Origin: Litorimonas sp964565335
GTDB taxonomy: Bacteria > Pseudomonadota > Alphaproteobacteria > Caulobacterales > Maricaulaceae
DNA length: 64,000 bases
Direction of reading: 5' to 3'
Assembly: GCA_964565335.1 (NCBI GenBank)
Contig: CAZMEN010000003.1
Location: 29,969 to 93,968 of the forward strand
Under the pieces are notes generated by a model that was not told the origin of the DNA, did no database searches, and saw only the letters and a program-made list of their open reading frames with translations. A program made the translations under genes and the position numbers. This document shows positions 43,496 to 52,622 of the stretch, piece after piece (the first letter of the stretch is position 1; each line of letters begins with the position of its first letter).

Positions 43496-44119
43496 ATGAC
43501 TGACCTCGAAGCCCGTATTGACCGATTGGAGAGTTTGGATGCGATACGGCAGCTCGTCTCGAAATATGCTCTGACGCTCGATATGCGAGATGTTGATGCG
43601 CATGTGAATTTATTCGCTGAGGATATTCGCGTCAGCCGCGAGGCGGTTGGGCGGCCCGCTCTTAAAATTTGGCTCGACGACATGATGCGTAACCAATTTA
43701 CGGGGACGTCTCACCACATCGGAAATCATGTTATTGAATTTGACGACCCTGATCACGCTCATGGCGTGGTCTATTCCAAGAATGAGCATGAGACTGGCGA
43801 TGAGTGGGTCATTATGCAGATGATGTATTGGGATAATTATGAGCGGGTTGATGGGGTGTGGTATTTCAGGCGCAGATTGCCATGCTATTGGTACGCTAGC
43901 GATTTGAACAAACCACCTTTAGGCGAGAATAAAATGCGCTGGCCGGACAGAGACACTTATGAAGGGGCTTATCATGAGCTCTTTCCTTCGTGGGAATCGT
44001 TTTGGAAAAACTCACCAAAGAAGGGAATGACTCCCGAAGTCGCCGCCCCTGCACCGCGCGACGCGTTTCTGAATACCATGCGCGGAGACCATCCATTTCC
44101 TAAAATAAGGGTGAAATAA
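43496..44119 (+). CDS. NTF2-fold (SnoaL-like) protein
   Basis: A 207-residue NTF2/SnoaL-like protein starting LEARIDRLESLDAIRQLVSK then LTLDMRDVDAHV and LFAEDIRV, similar in its start to the protein at 28966. It is about 50 residues longer, with a C-terminal tail of aromatic and proline-rich segments (YHELFPSWESFW). A GGAG site precedes the ATG. Its stop overlaps the OYE start. Reaction unknown; possibly a steroid isomerase or dehydratase. Confidence 0.7.
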   Translation: MTDLEARIDRLESLDAIRQLVSKYALTLDMRDVDAHVNLFAEDIRVSREAVGRPALKIWLDDMMRNQFTGTSHHIGNHVIEFDDPDHAHGVVYSKNEHETGDEWVIMQMMYWDNYERVDGVWYFRRRLPCYWYASDLNKPPLGENKMRWPDRDTYEGAYHELFPSWESFWKNSPKKGMTPEVAAPAPRDAFLNTMRGDHPFPKIRVK

Positions 44120-45165
44120 TGCCCGCACTTTTCGACCCGATCAAGCTTGGCGATATTGAATGTGCTAACCGTATTTTTATGGCGCCCATGACGCGGTCTC
44201 GTGCAGGTGAATCCGATGCCCCGACAGACATGAACGCGCTTTATTACGGACAGCGCGCGAGTAGCGGTCTTATCATCACCGAAGGGGTCTACCCGAATTT
44301 TGACGGCAAAGGCTATGCCCGCACGCCGGGTATCGTGACGAATGCTCAGATCGAAGGCTGGAAATTAGTTTCGCAGGCCGTCCATGCCAAGGGAGGTAAG
44401 ATTGTGATGCAGCTCATGCATTGCGGACGCGTCGCCAGCCATCATAATAAACCCGAGGGAAGCCGCACGCTTGCGCCTTCAGCCATTCAAGCTAAAGGCG
44501 AAATGTACACGGACGCGGCAGGAATGCAGCCCAATGACATGCCAGAAGAAATGACATTGGATGACATAAAGCAAACAATTGCGGATTATGGGCAGGCGAC
44601 GAAAAATGCGATGGCGGCAGGCTTTGATGGTGTCGAGCTCCATTGCACAAGTGGCTATCTGCCCGCGCAATTTCTCTCAACAGGAACGAACCACCGCGAT
44701 GATGACTATGGCGGGAGCCTTGAAAACCGCCAGCGCTTTGTATTGGAGGTTTTAGAGGCCATAACAGATGTGGCGGGCGCTGGCCGCGTGGGTATTCGTA
44801 TCTGCCCTGGCAATCCCTTTAACGATCTCTCTGATCAAAACCCCGAAGAGACATTCAGAACTTTGATTGAAACAATAAACCCCATGGGGCTAGCTTATCT
44901 TCATGTCATTCGCATGAAAGCAGGTGTTGATAATATTGCCCTAGCAAAGCGCTTTGATGGGCCAGTTATTCTCAATGATAGTTATGATTTAGAGCGCGGG
45001 AATAGGGCGCTGGATGAGGGCCAAGCGGATGCGATTAGCTTTGGACGGCATTATGTAGCTAATCCTGATTTGGTTGAGAGATTTAGGGAGGGGGCTGAAC
45101 TAGCTAAGCCTGACTATAAAACGCTCTATACACCCGGACCGCAAGGATATGTAGATTATGATTAA
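44119..45165 (+). CDS. Old yellow enzyme family ene-reductase
   Basis: A 348-residue FMN-dependent reductase of the NemA/OYE type: KLGDIECANRIFMAPMTRSR, QLMHCGRVA, TLAPSAI, NHRDDDYGGSLENRQRF and ISFGRHYVANPDL. The substrate pair is altered: VELHCTSGYLPAQF has His followed three residues later by Ser instead of Asn or His, so anchoring of the carbonyl oxygen may differ. Saturation of a steroid enone or a dienone is a reasonable role. It overlaps the methyltransferase by 8 bp. Confidence 0.85.
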   Translation: MPALFDPIKLGDIECANRIFMAPMTRSRAGESDAPTDMNALYYGQRASSGLIITEGVYPNFDGKGYARTPGIVTNAQIEGWKLVSQAVHAKGGKIVMQLMHCGRVASHHNKPEGSRTLAPSAIQAKGEMYTDAAGMQPNDMPEEMTLDDIKQTIADYGQATKNAMAAGFDGVELHCTSGYLPAQFLSTGTNHRDDDYGGSLENRQRFVLEVLEAITDVAGAGRVGIRICPGNPFNDLSDQNPEETFRTLIETINPMGLAYLHVIRMKAGVDNIALAKRFDGPVILNDSYDLERGNRALDEGQADAISFGRHYVANPDLVERFREGAELAKPDYKTLYTPGPQGYVDYD

Positions 45166-46054
45166 AGGACGTCCTAGCCGCACGGCGCTACTGACAGCCG
45201 TGCAACGCGCACACCATTACCAAACTGCGCCAGAGCCGAAAGTTCTACGCGATAATCTCGCCATGGCATTGACGGGTTTGGAAAGCCCTGAAGCCGTGCA
45301 AGGTTATATCGATACAATGGTGCAGACATTCGCCTCGTTAAGTGATCTTGAAACGGCAATGATATTTATTAACCGTATTGATGGGGCGGTGTGTATGCGT
45401 AGCCGCGTCGTTGAAGAAGAGTTACCCGCTGCGCGGGAGCGTGGTTTGAAACAGCTCGTTATTTTGGGCGCGGGATTGGACTCCACGGCCTATCGCCGCA
45501 CCGATTTAACCGAAGGCTTGGAGGTTTTCGAAGTCGACCATCCGGCAACCCAGGCGTGGAAGATGGAACAACTCAAAAAAGGCAATATCACTGTGCCCGA
45601 CAACCTTACATTTGTGTCCTTTGATTTTGAAAATCAGACTTTGGCACAAGCTTTAGAGGCGGGCGGAGTTAGCGCAGATGAAGTCACGTTTTTCACATGG
45701 CTTGGCGTGCAAATGTATTTAACTGACGAAGCCGTGAAATCGACATTTAGCGTTATGGGGGCTTATCCCAAGGGCAGTGAAATGGTGATGGATTACATCA
45801 GCCCGAGCTATGTCACAGCTACGGGTATGGTCGAAAACTCCGTGGAGCAATTGCAGGAAGTCGTCTCAAAAATGGGCGAACCGCTTAAGAGTAAATATTA
45901 TGAAAGCGAGCTCGAAGAGATGTTGAAAACGGCGGGGTTTGGGGCCGTAAATTTCCTAAACGCACGTTGGCTTATTGATAATTATCTTGGCGGAGAAAAG
46001 GGCGCGTTCGACATGCCTGATGAAGCAACGTCTATCTTAACGGCGGTGATTTAA
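45158..46054 (+). CDS. SAM-dependent methyltransferase (LCMT/TIGR00027 family)
   Basis: A 298-residue protein with the family start PSRTALLTAVQRAHHYQ, then LVILGAGLDSTAYRR, FEVDHPATQAWKMEQL and TFFTWLGVQMYLTD. This family methylates carboxyl or hydroxyl groups of small or peptide substrates. A methyltransferase is not a known part of steroid ring degradation. It overlaps the OYE gene and converges on a crotonase gene with 4 bp overlap. Target unknown. Confidence 0.75.
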   Translation: MIKGRPSRTALLTAVQRAHHYQTAPEPKVLRDNLAMALTGLESPEAVQGYIDTMVQTFASLSDLETAMIFINRIDGAVCMRSRVVEEELPAARERGLKQLVILGAGLDSTAYRRTDLTEGLEVFEVDHPATQAWKMEQLKKGNITVPDNLTFVSFDFENQTLAQALEAGGVSADEVTFFTWLGVQMYLTDEAVKSTFSVMGAYPKGSEMVMDYISPSYVTATGMVENSVEQLQEVVSKMGEPLKSKYYESELEEMLKTAGFGAVNFLNARWLIDNYLGGEKGAFDMPDEATSILTAVI

Positions 46055-46878
46055 CCGAATAATCTTGCCCGTTCCACCAGCGCCGCTTTCATGCCTTTCT
46101 CCCGCACTAGTTTGAAGAAGGCGAGAAAGACAGGGCTTTGGTGAAATTCTGCGTCTAGGTCGGATGCTTGGCGTGTTGATTTTTCGGTGTTCATATTATC
46201 GTAAAAATTATTCACGGACTGTTTTAAAATCATGAGGTGATTGACGGGCGTCTTGGCGATGTCTTCGGCGAGGGCGCGGGTTTCAGCTTCGAGTTTATCG
46301 GCTGGCACGACCTTATTAATCAGGCCAAGTTTTTCAGCTTCATCTGCGTTCATGCTCCGCGCCGTGTAGAGCATCTCTTTGGACTTACGCATCCCGATTG
46401 TAAGGGGCCAGAAAAACACTGTCGGCGGAATACCAAGGTCACGTCCCGCAGGGTGGCCAAAGCTTGCAGCCTCGCTCGCCACGACAAGGTCAGAAACGGC
46501 GAGCATTTCGCCAGCGCCAGACAGACAAGCGCCTTGGACTTGGCAAATAATGGGTTTAGGAAAACGCCACATATCAAGCCAATAATCCAGTAGCGCCATA
46601 ATGTCTTTTTTGTCTTGTTCAATCTCGACGCCATCTTCGAAGTTGGCGGGATATTGCGAGGTAATCCAGTTCTCTTCATTCAAGTCATACCCTACGCAAA
46701 AGGCCCGGCCTATGGATTTAATAATGACGACGGAAACCGCCTCATTAGCGGCGGCGCTATCGAGCTCAGCTTTTAACTCAGCCAGTAGTGTCGGAGTTAG
46801 CGCATTGAGTTTTTCAGGGCGATTAAGCGTAATCGTCAGGATTTTATCGGAATGCTCCGTCAGCAATGTTGTCGGCAT
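46051..46878 (-). CDS. Enoyl-CoA hydratase/isomerase family protein
   Basis: A 275-residue crotonase: LNRPEKLNALTPT, FCVGYDLNEENW, QVQGACLSGAGEMLAVSDL and GHPAGRDLGIPPTVFFWPL. GEML supplies a glutamate at the first catalytic position; the second position reads AGRD, where Glu is replaced by Asp, so it may not be a plain hydratase. Last gene of the SDR-NTF2-propeller-MFS-crotonase operon; overlaps the MFS stop by 1 bp. Likely acts on a ring-derived acyl-CoA. Confidence 0.8.
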   Translation of the reverse strand: MPTTLLTEHSDKILTITLNRPEKLNALTPTLLAELKAELDSAAANEAVSVVIIKSIGRAFCVGYDLNEENWITSQYPANFEDGVEIEQDKKDIMALLDYWLDMWRFPKPIICQVQGACLSGAGEMLAVSDLVVASEAASFGHPAGRDLGIPPTVFFWPLTIGMRKSKEMLYTARSMNADEAEKLGLINKVVPADKLEAETRALAEDIAKTPVNHLMILKQSVNNFYDNMNTEKSTRQASDLDAEFHQSPVFLAFFKLVREKGMKAALVERARLFG

Positions 46879-48083
46879 TAGGGTTCCTTTTTGACGCGCA
46901 CAAAAGCCATCACAATGGCGGCAAGAATTGCGACGGGAATAAAGATAGTAAAGGCTTGGTCATAGCTTTGGTTTGCGGCGAAGGAGGCTCCTACAAAACC
47001 GATGGCAACGACCGCTAATAGCACCGTAAATATATTCATCATGCCAATGGCGGGTGCGAAATAGTCTCGCCCAAACGTGTCCGCTGTAATGCCCGTCCAA
47101 ACGGGATAAATGCCGCCAATGGCCATGCCGACAAAGGCCGCTACTGTGACCAATACTGCAAAGCTTGTAACATAGACAGCTGCGATCAAAAACAGAACGT
47201 TTGAAAGGCAAACAAGCGCAAAGACGAGACGCTTATCAAAGCGTTCAATAAGCCAGCCAATGAGGAGTTTCCCCGCAATGGCGGAGCCGGCCACAACGGT
47301 CGGAATGAGCGTTGCTTGCGTATTCGTAAAGCCAAGATTTTCACCAAAGGGTTTTAAGGAAACAAGCAAGGCTTGATCGCTAGCTAAGAGTAATCCACAG
47401 GCAAGGCCGATCACCCAGAAATCTCGATTTCTAAGGATAAGAGAAGGGTCTGCGGATGTAATGACTTGCGGTGTGCTTTGCGGCTCTCCATCGGGATGTT
47501 GGCCAATATCTTCAGGTTTCGAAATGAAATAGCGGATGATTAATAGGGTGGCTATAATGGCTATGGCTATTCCGGCATAGAGAAGGGCGGAGCGCCAACC
47601 GAATTTGAAAATCATATAGCTAAAAACAGGCTGGACTAAAAACCCGCCTGCAGATGTGGCGACGGCGGCAATGCCCAAAGCCCGCCCGCGCTTTTTGTAA
47701 AACCAATTGGTGGTCAAAACATTGGCGATGAAAGGCCCACAAGCCGTAAAGCCAAACCCGATTGGCAGGATAATGAGAAGAATCATCTGTTTGGGGCTTT
47801 GTGAAAAAGACAGCCCAATGAAACCAAGTGTGAAGGCTATAATGCCTGCAAGAGCTAATTGTCGCGGATTAATGCGGGTAATACTCTTGCCAACAATAGC
47901 CGCCCATATAGCGGAACTTAGCAAAAAGGCCATCATGCCCAAATTGACTTGGTCGCGTGCGAGGCCAAATTCCGCTTCAATAGGCGTGACAAAATGTTGG
48001 AAGGAATAAAATGTGGCGCCGGCCATGAGCATGGCTGTAACAAAACTCGCCCCTAACACATGCCACCCTTTGAAATTATTCAT
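46878..48083 (-). CDS. MFS transporter
   Basis: A 401-residue membrane protein with twelve predicted hydrophobic segments. LLSSAIWAAIVGKSITRINP carries the loop 2-3 region and TNWFYKKRGRALGIAAV the central loop, as in oxalate/formate and monocarboxylate-type MFS carriers. It lies 4 bp downstream of the propeller-like lipoprotein. Export or import of an acidic steroid product is plausible. Confidence 0.8.
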   Translation of the reverse strand: MNNFKGWHVLGASFVTAMLMAGATFYSFQHFVTPIEAEFGLARDQVNLGMMAFLLSSAIWAAIVGKSITRINPRQLALAGIIAFTLGFIGLSFSQSPKQMILLIILPIGFGFTACGPFIANVLTTNWFYKKRGRALGIAAVATSAGGFLVQPVFSYMIFKFGWRSALLYAGIAIAIIATLLIIRYFISKPEDIGQHPDGEPQSTPQVITSADPSLILRNRDFWVIGLACGLLLASDQALLVSLKPFGENLGFTNTQATLIPTVVAGSAIAGKLLIGWLIERFDKRLVFALVCLSNVLFLIAAVYVTSFAVLVTVAAFVGMAIGGIYPVWTGITADTFGRDYFAPAIGMMNIFTVLLAVVAIGFVGASFAANQSYDQAFTIFIPVAILAAIVMAFVRVKKEP

Positions 48084-48087
48084 AACC

Positions 48088-49791
48088 TTACCCCGGACTT
48101 TCTATTGGCGTCATTTTACTGACATCCATCTTTATTAGGCCAAACATTGCTGTGTACATAAGGCTCCCATCAAGGTCGCATTTGACGCTCGTAAATGTGC
48201 CGTTGAAAATCGGATTAGCCCCGCTATCGATGGACATCACAGTCTCTCCTGAATTTAAGTCCAGACCTAGATGGTAAATCGAGCCCAGTTTTTCTTTATA
48301 GACGCCATTCACAATAACCATTTCACTGGGAACGGAGATAAAAGGCACGGTCGCAAAGACTCCAATATCATTGCGAGTCCAGCTATGGCGCCAACGGTTG
48401 GCATCCGTGTCCCATCTATACATGGCCGCACCAGTCGGAGGTTTACGTGTCATGCCCGCTACAAGTCCGCGGAAATAGGCTTGGCGAGTGGGGTAGGGCT
48501 TAGCATTCGGTTCGGGTACGCCATTGACGACGAAGGCATGAGGGCCGTGAATGACAACGGATTGCTCGGACTGCAAATGGCCTTGCTTCGCCATTTTCAC
48601 CTCGGTTTGATCAGCGATGCGCTCAGATTTTGCGCCTTCCGGCGGTGTAGCATCAGTAGGGATATCATTTCGCCAAAAGGCGACCAGACGCATTCTGTCA
48701 GCGCCGTCTGTGATAACAACAAGTTCGTCATCCTCAGGGCCAAACCCCATCAATGTCGGAGTCGCGCCCGTTCCATCCGCAATTTTACCAAGAGGGAGGC
48801 GGCGTCCAAAATCATAGGCGGCTCGCCAAGCGCCATCTTGAGCGGCATCTGATATGCTACCATCTTTGGTAATGGCGAGGCGGTACATGAAACGGTTGGA
48901 GGCGACATAAATTGCGCCGCCTGATAATTCGGGACTGGACGCAAAACCATTGGAAAAGATCTCGTCCTGACCTTGCGCCTCATAAATATCGACTACCTCA
49001 AATGTGTTGCGGTCAAGCGTAATGATTTTCCCGCCCAGCGTATTTATAACCAGATAGCCATTATAGGACATTTTGAGGCCAAAGACGACATCGCTCGGAA
49101 ATATGGTCAGTCGTTTGACTTTCTCATTGTCGAAAAGATGGTTGGGCAGCCGCGTCATTTCGGGGTCAGCGAGAGGCGAGAACGGATCAGTAGGCTCTTG
49201 ATTGCTGATACGGATAAGGCCGCGGGCATTCGACCCGATAAGGGCATGGTCTTTGGTAAATAGCGAATAGAGTATGCCCTGCGCGACTTGATCATTCACC
49301 GCGCTGAGCTGGCGATTGGGTGTTTGTTTCAGATAGGCGAAAAGTCCGGCTTCATCTTTGCTTTGAAGGTAGGTTTCGACGTCTCGGCTTTGCTTTAGCC
49401 TCTCTTGCGCACTGATGCGGGTGTAATTGGGCCAGCGAACGGGAAGGTTGATGCGGTCAATCTCTTCAAAGTCGTCATTTCGCCAGACCAATTTGCGCAT
49501 AGAGGTTCCCGCAAAGAACCAATAAATCTTATGTCCGTCTATTTCCGCCATGTAGGCGGGTATGCCGAGCCCGTCATTTGGGACGATGCGGGTGCTGTCA
49601 GGCGTCGCGCGGAAATGACCTTTGGGCACAGCAATAGTGGTGGCATCCGTCGCAGCATCATTCCAATGGCCTTGATTATTATAACTCACGGCAAGATAGG
49701 GGTTCTGGACGGGGCCATTTCGCTCTGTTTTAGGCGAGGCGCTGCACGCCGCGAGTAACAAAGTCAGGAGTATGAAAAGATTACATCTCAT
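48088..49791 (-). CDS. Propeller-like lipoprotein of unknown function (paralogue of 6327)
   Basis: A 567-residue lipoprotein with signal LLTLLLAACSAS and cysteine at residue 16, so it is probably tethered to a membrane on the periplasmic side. Strand-turn repeats such as YNGYLVINTLGGKIITLDR and LGSIYHLGLDLNSGETVMSI suggest a beta-propeller. NPYLAV near the start, the GTGATPTLMG...VITDGAD block and SVVIHGPHAFVVNG correspond to segments of the 6327 protein. I do not recognise the family. It sits before an MFS carrier and after an NTF2 gene with ATGA overlap; a role in substrate handling before or during transport is inferred. Confidence 0.7.
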   Translation of the reverse strand: MRCNLFILLTLLLAACSASPKTERNGPVQNPYLAVSYNNQGHWNDAATDATTIAVPKGHFRATPDSTRIVPNDGLGIPAYMAEIDGHKIYWFFAGTSMRKLVWRNDDFEEIDRINLPVRWPNYTRISAQERLKQSRDVETYLQSKDEAGLFAYLKQTPNRQLSAVNDQVAQGILYSLFTKDHALIGSNARGLIRISNQEPTDPFSPLADPEMTRLPNHLFDNEKVKRLTIFPSDVVFGLKMSYNGYLVINTLGGKIITLDRNTFEVVDIYEAQGQDEIFSNGFASSPELSGGAIYVASNRFMYRLAITKDGSISDAAQDGAWRAAYDFGRRLPLGKIADGTGATPTLMGFGPEDDELVVITDGADRMRLVAFWRNDIPTDATPPEGAKSERIADQTEVKMAKQGHLQSEQSVVIHGPHAFVVNGVPEPNAKPYPTRQAYFRGLVAGMTRKPPTGAAMYRWDTDANRWRHSWTRNDIGVFATVPFISVPSEMVIVNGVYKEKLGSIYHLGLDLNSGETVMSIDSGANPIFNGTFTSVKCDLDGSLMYTAMFGLIKMDVSKMTPIESPG

Positions 49792-50249
49792 GTGGACAGG
49801 CTCTGCGATAACATTGTCTGCGCAGCCTCTTCACCCATGACGCGTGACTCACGGCGGGAGATTTTCCAGGTGCTCTCTTTACGCATATCCCATCGGTTGA
49901 ATGCGAGGCGCATAAGCTCGGGTTTCCCGCCCACTTGATGATAAACTCTCGAATAACCTAATACTTTGGCTATTTTTCCTGTAACGCTCACGACTAACGG
50001 ACCCACGGTATGTGCACAATTTGGCAAGAGCGATTGGTGCATGTTAGAATTCAGCATGTCCGCGATGGCCTGATGCCCCTTCAACTCCAAATCATTTGAT
50101 GAGGGGCCGCGTCCTGCGGCAGGGTTGCTCACAACATAAACTGCATCTTTGGTATGACAGGCCAGCGCTGTTTGCACATCACTGCAATCAGCCGCCATTC
50201 CGTAGAGGGCAATAACATTGCGAATAGCGAATTCGTCTTCTGCGCTCAT
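49788..50249 (-). CDS. NTF2-fold (SnoaL-like) protein
   Basis: A 153-residue NTF2/SnoaL-like protein: DEFAIRNVIALYGMAADCSD then ACHTKDAVYV, and a HTVGPLVVSVTGKIAKVLGY strand. It overlaps the SDR upstream and the propeller gene downstream by 4 bp each (ATGA), so it is tightly coupled. Fold known, reaction unknown. Confidence 0.7.
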   Translation of the reverse strand: MSAEDEFAIRNVIALYGMAADCSDVQTALACHTKDAVYVVSNPAAGRGPSSNDLELKGHQAIADMLNSNMHQSLLPNCAHTVGPLVVSVTGKIAKVLGYSRVYHQVGGKPELMRLAFNRWDMRKESTWKISRRESRVMGEEAAQTMLSQSLST

Positions 50250-51001
50250 CCTAGTTTATGTGCCTCTTCGGCGATTCTTAGAAAGCTCGGGGGTTCTCCG
50301 CCGCCAAAGACTTCGAGGCACGCCCCTGAGACGTATGAATTGCTGGGGTCTGCGAGGAAGAGGCAGGCTTTGGCTATATCTGCGGGTGTGCCCATGCGGC
50401 CCATAGGGAGGTTACGCGCCAAATGCGCCATGCCTTTTTTGCCGCCATAATGGTCGGCGCTGGCTTCGGTTTTGACAAGGCCGACGATGATTGCGTTTAC
50501 GCGAATATCCGGGGCCCATTCCATCGCCAGAGATGTCGTCATGTTGAGAAGCCCTGCTTTAGCCGCGCCATAGGCCACCGACCCCGGTGAAGACCGTGTC
50601 GCTGAGACACTGGAAATATTTATGATTGACCCGGCGCTGGATTTCAGAGCGGGGTAAGCAGCTTGTGCCAAGTTTATCGGGGCCATAAGGTTTAATGCGA
50701 TAACCTTTTGAGTGAGGTTAGGGCTTGCATCCTTGCTCGCGACAGGCGGCCCGCCCCCCGCATTGTTGATGAGGCAATCGATCCGTCCTGTTTTCTCCAG
50801 AGCATAGGCTGTCAGGGTTTTGGACGCTTCTGGAATTCTAATGTCACAGGAAACAAAATGTGCGTTCTTGGGCAGAGATTCGGGTTCTCGCCGCCCGCAG
50901 ATAATAAGAGTGGCACCACGTTCACAAAAAGCCTCGGATATACCGCGGCCAATGCCGCGTCCCCCTCCTGTTACAATGATGGTTTTATCTTTAAAGCTCA
51001 T
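50246..51001 (-). CDS. SDR family oxidoreductase
   Basis: A 251-residue short-chain dehydrogenase: TGGGRGIGRG, NNAGGGPP, SSVSA and YGAAK. Divergent from the fadD3-like gene and next to element F, so it is likely co-regulated with ring C/D catabolism; an IpdF-like step on the indanedione propionyl-CoA is possible but not shown by sequence. First gene of the operon leading to the crotonase at 46051. Confidence 0.8.
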   Translation of the reverse strand: MSFKDKTIIVTGGGRGIGRGISEAFCERGATLIICGRREPESLPKNAHFVSCDIRIPEASKTLTAYALEKTGRIDCLINNAGGGPPVASKDASPNLTQKVIALNLMAPINLAQAAYPALKSSAGSIINISSVSATRSSPGSVAYGAAKAGLLNMTTSLAMEWAPDIRVNAIIVGLVKTEASADHYGGKKGMAHLARNLPMGRMGTPADIAKACLFLADPSNSYVSGACLEVFGGGEPPSFLRIAEEAHKLG

Positions 51002-51008
51002 ATTGTCC

Positions 51009-51077
51009 TGCGTAAAAATTTGACACTAATGTTGCGCAAAATAAACTCTCTGTATAGTCAATCTGTTGAATTGCGTA
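51009..51077. promoter_or_regulatory. Composite hexamer element F (SDR / fadD3 promoter)
   Basis: TGCGTA at 51009, TGCGCA at 51033 and TGCGTA at 51072 (24 and 39 bp apart), between the divergent SDR and fadD3-like genes. The last hexamer ends 14 bp before the fadD3 ATG, so bound protein would cover the ribosome-site region or the transcription start. Confidence 0.65.
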
Positions 51078-51091
51078 GAAAACGAGCGAAA

Positions 51092-52606
51092 ATGACAACA
51101 ATTCCGCAGATTTTGTTCGAGCAGGCTGAACGGCGTCCTGATGTATTGGCGATTGAAGATGGTCAGTGGTGTTTGAGTTATTCGGATTTAGCATCAAAGG
51201 TAAAAGCTGCGGCCAATGTCATGCGGCATATGGGATTGGGGTTTCAGGACAAATTTGGCATCTGGGCCCCTAACTGCGCTGAATGGATTATCATTGCTTT
51301 GGCAGGGCAGTCTCTTGGTGCTGTTATGGTCACGCTAAACACGCGGTATAAAGGCGCTGAGGCGGCTGATATTTTAAGGCGCTCAAATTGTAGATTACTT
51401 TTCACAGTTAACGGGTTTTTGGGGCATGACTATCCGTCAATGCTAGAGGGTCATGAACTTCCTTCTTTAGATGATATCATTGTTATAAGGAAGGCGAGCG
51501 GTATTCAGGCATTTGAAGAATTTCTTGCGCGCCCCGCAGCTTGGGGAACGGCCTTGTCGGTTAGCGGCGAGGATATCTCGGACATCATTTTTACTTCAGG
51601 GACAACGGGCGCGCCAAAAGGGGCAATGACGACCCATAGCCAGAATGTGAAGGTTTTTGAAAGTTTCACGAATGCTATCGGGATGACAAAAGAGGATCGT
51701 TACCTTGTCGTGAATCCTTTTTTTCATAGCTTCGGGTATAAGGCAGGGTGGCTGTCGTGCTTGATTAAGGGCGCTGCGATTTTTCCCTTGGCGGTATATG
51801 ACCCTAAGGACGTTCTTGAACGAATAGAGCGTGACAAAATTTCGGTTATGCCGGGAGCGCCGACAATATTTCAAACTCTATTGGCGCACCCTGATTTGGA
51901 AAAACATGATATTTCTAGTCTTCGGGTTGCCACAACGGGCGCGACGACTATTCCCGTCGATCTTATTCGACGTATGCATGAAGACCTCGGCATAGATGAT
52001 GTATTTTCAGCTTACGGGTTGACGGAATCGACAGGGGTCGTGTCGCTTTGCCGGAAAGGTGATGATTTCGAGACAATTGCGACAACATGTGGGCGGCCCT
52101 TACCGGGGACAGAACTTCGGCTTGTCGATGATGGCGGCCAAGATGTCAGCTTTGGGAAAGAGGGCGAGATTTGGGTGCGCGGTTTTAATGTCATGCAAGG
52201 CTATCTTGATATGCCCGAAGCGACGGCGGAAACCATCACGCCTGATGGTTGGCTCAAGACGGGCGATATCGGGACGCAAGACGTTAATGGCTACATCAGA
52301 ATCACGGACCGCAAAAAAGACATGGTGATTGTGGGGGGCTTTAATGTTTACCCTGCCGAGATTGAGAAGGCCCTGTTACAGCACCCTTGCATTGTTGATG
52401 TAGCCGTTACCGGAGCTCCTGATGAGCGCCTGGGGGAGGTCACCCACGCTCACGTCGTTTTGTCGGGAGAGCTGTCTGAAGGGGAGCTTATTGCGTGGTG
52501 TCGCGAGTCTATGGCCAATTACAAAGTCCCGCGCCGCATTACCTTTCAAGAGCTGTTACCGCGCAATGCGTCGGGCAAGGTGATGAAGTATAGGCTGAAA
52601 GCGTAG
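51092..52606 (+). CDS. fadD3: FadD3-like acyl-CoA ligase (HIP-CoA synthetase)
   Basis: A 504-residue adenylate-forming ligase. FTSGTTGAPKG starts at residue 167, followed by NPFFHSFGYKAGWLSCL, AYGLTESTG, GWLKTGDIG and NASGKVMKYRL. The NPFFH.FGYKAG block, the TTCGRP segment and the overall length closely match actinobacterial FadD3, which activates the indanedione propionate (HIP) left after ring A/B cleavage. The ATG at 51092 is chosen because a longer reading frame runs backward through the divergent promoter and the SDR gene. It lies 124 bp upstream of hsaA on the same strand but is separated by its own element G. Confidence 0.85.
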   Translation: MTTIPQILFEQAERRPDVLAIEDGQWCLSYSDLASKVKAAANVMRHMGLGFQDKFGIWAPNCAEWIIIALAGQSLGAVMVTLNTRYKGAEAADILRRSNCRLLFTVNGFLGHDYPSMLEGHELPSLDDIIVIRKASGIQAFEEFLARPAAWGTALSVSGEDISDIIFTSGTTGAPKGAMTTHSQNVKVFESFTNAIGMTKEDRYLVVNPFFHSFGYKAGWLSCLIKGAAIFPLAVYDPKDVLERIERDKISVMPGAPTIFQTLLAHPDLEKHDISSLRVATTGATTIPVDLIRRMHEDLGIDDVFSAYGLTESTGVVSLCRKGDDFETIATTCGRPLPGTELRLVDDGGQDVSFGKEGEIWVRGFNVMQGYLDMPEATAETITPDGWLKTGDIGTQDVNGYIRITDRKKDMVIVGGFNVYPAEIEKALLQHPCIVDVAVTGAPDERLGEVTHAHVVLSGELSEGELIAWCRESMANYKVPRRITFQELLPRNASGKVMKYRLKA

Positions 52607-52622
52607 TTTTCTACGTATTTCT

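Noticed and set aside
50708..51091. Upstream extension of the fadD3-like reading frame (would give 632 residues)
   Set aside because: It runs antisense through the divergent SDR gene and the composite promoter element, adds no conserved domain, and the ATG at 51092 gives the normal family length.
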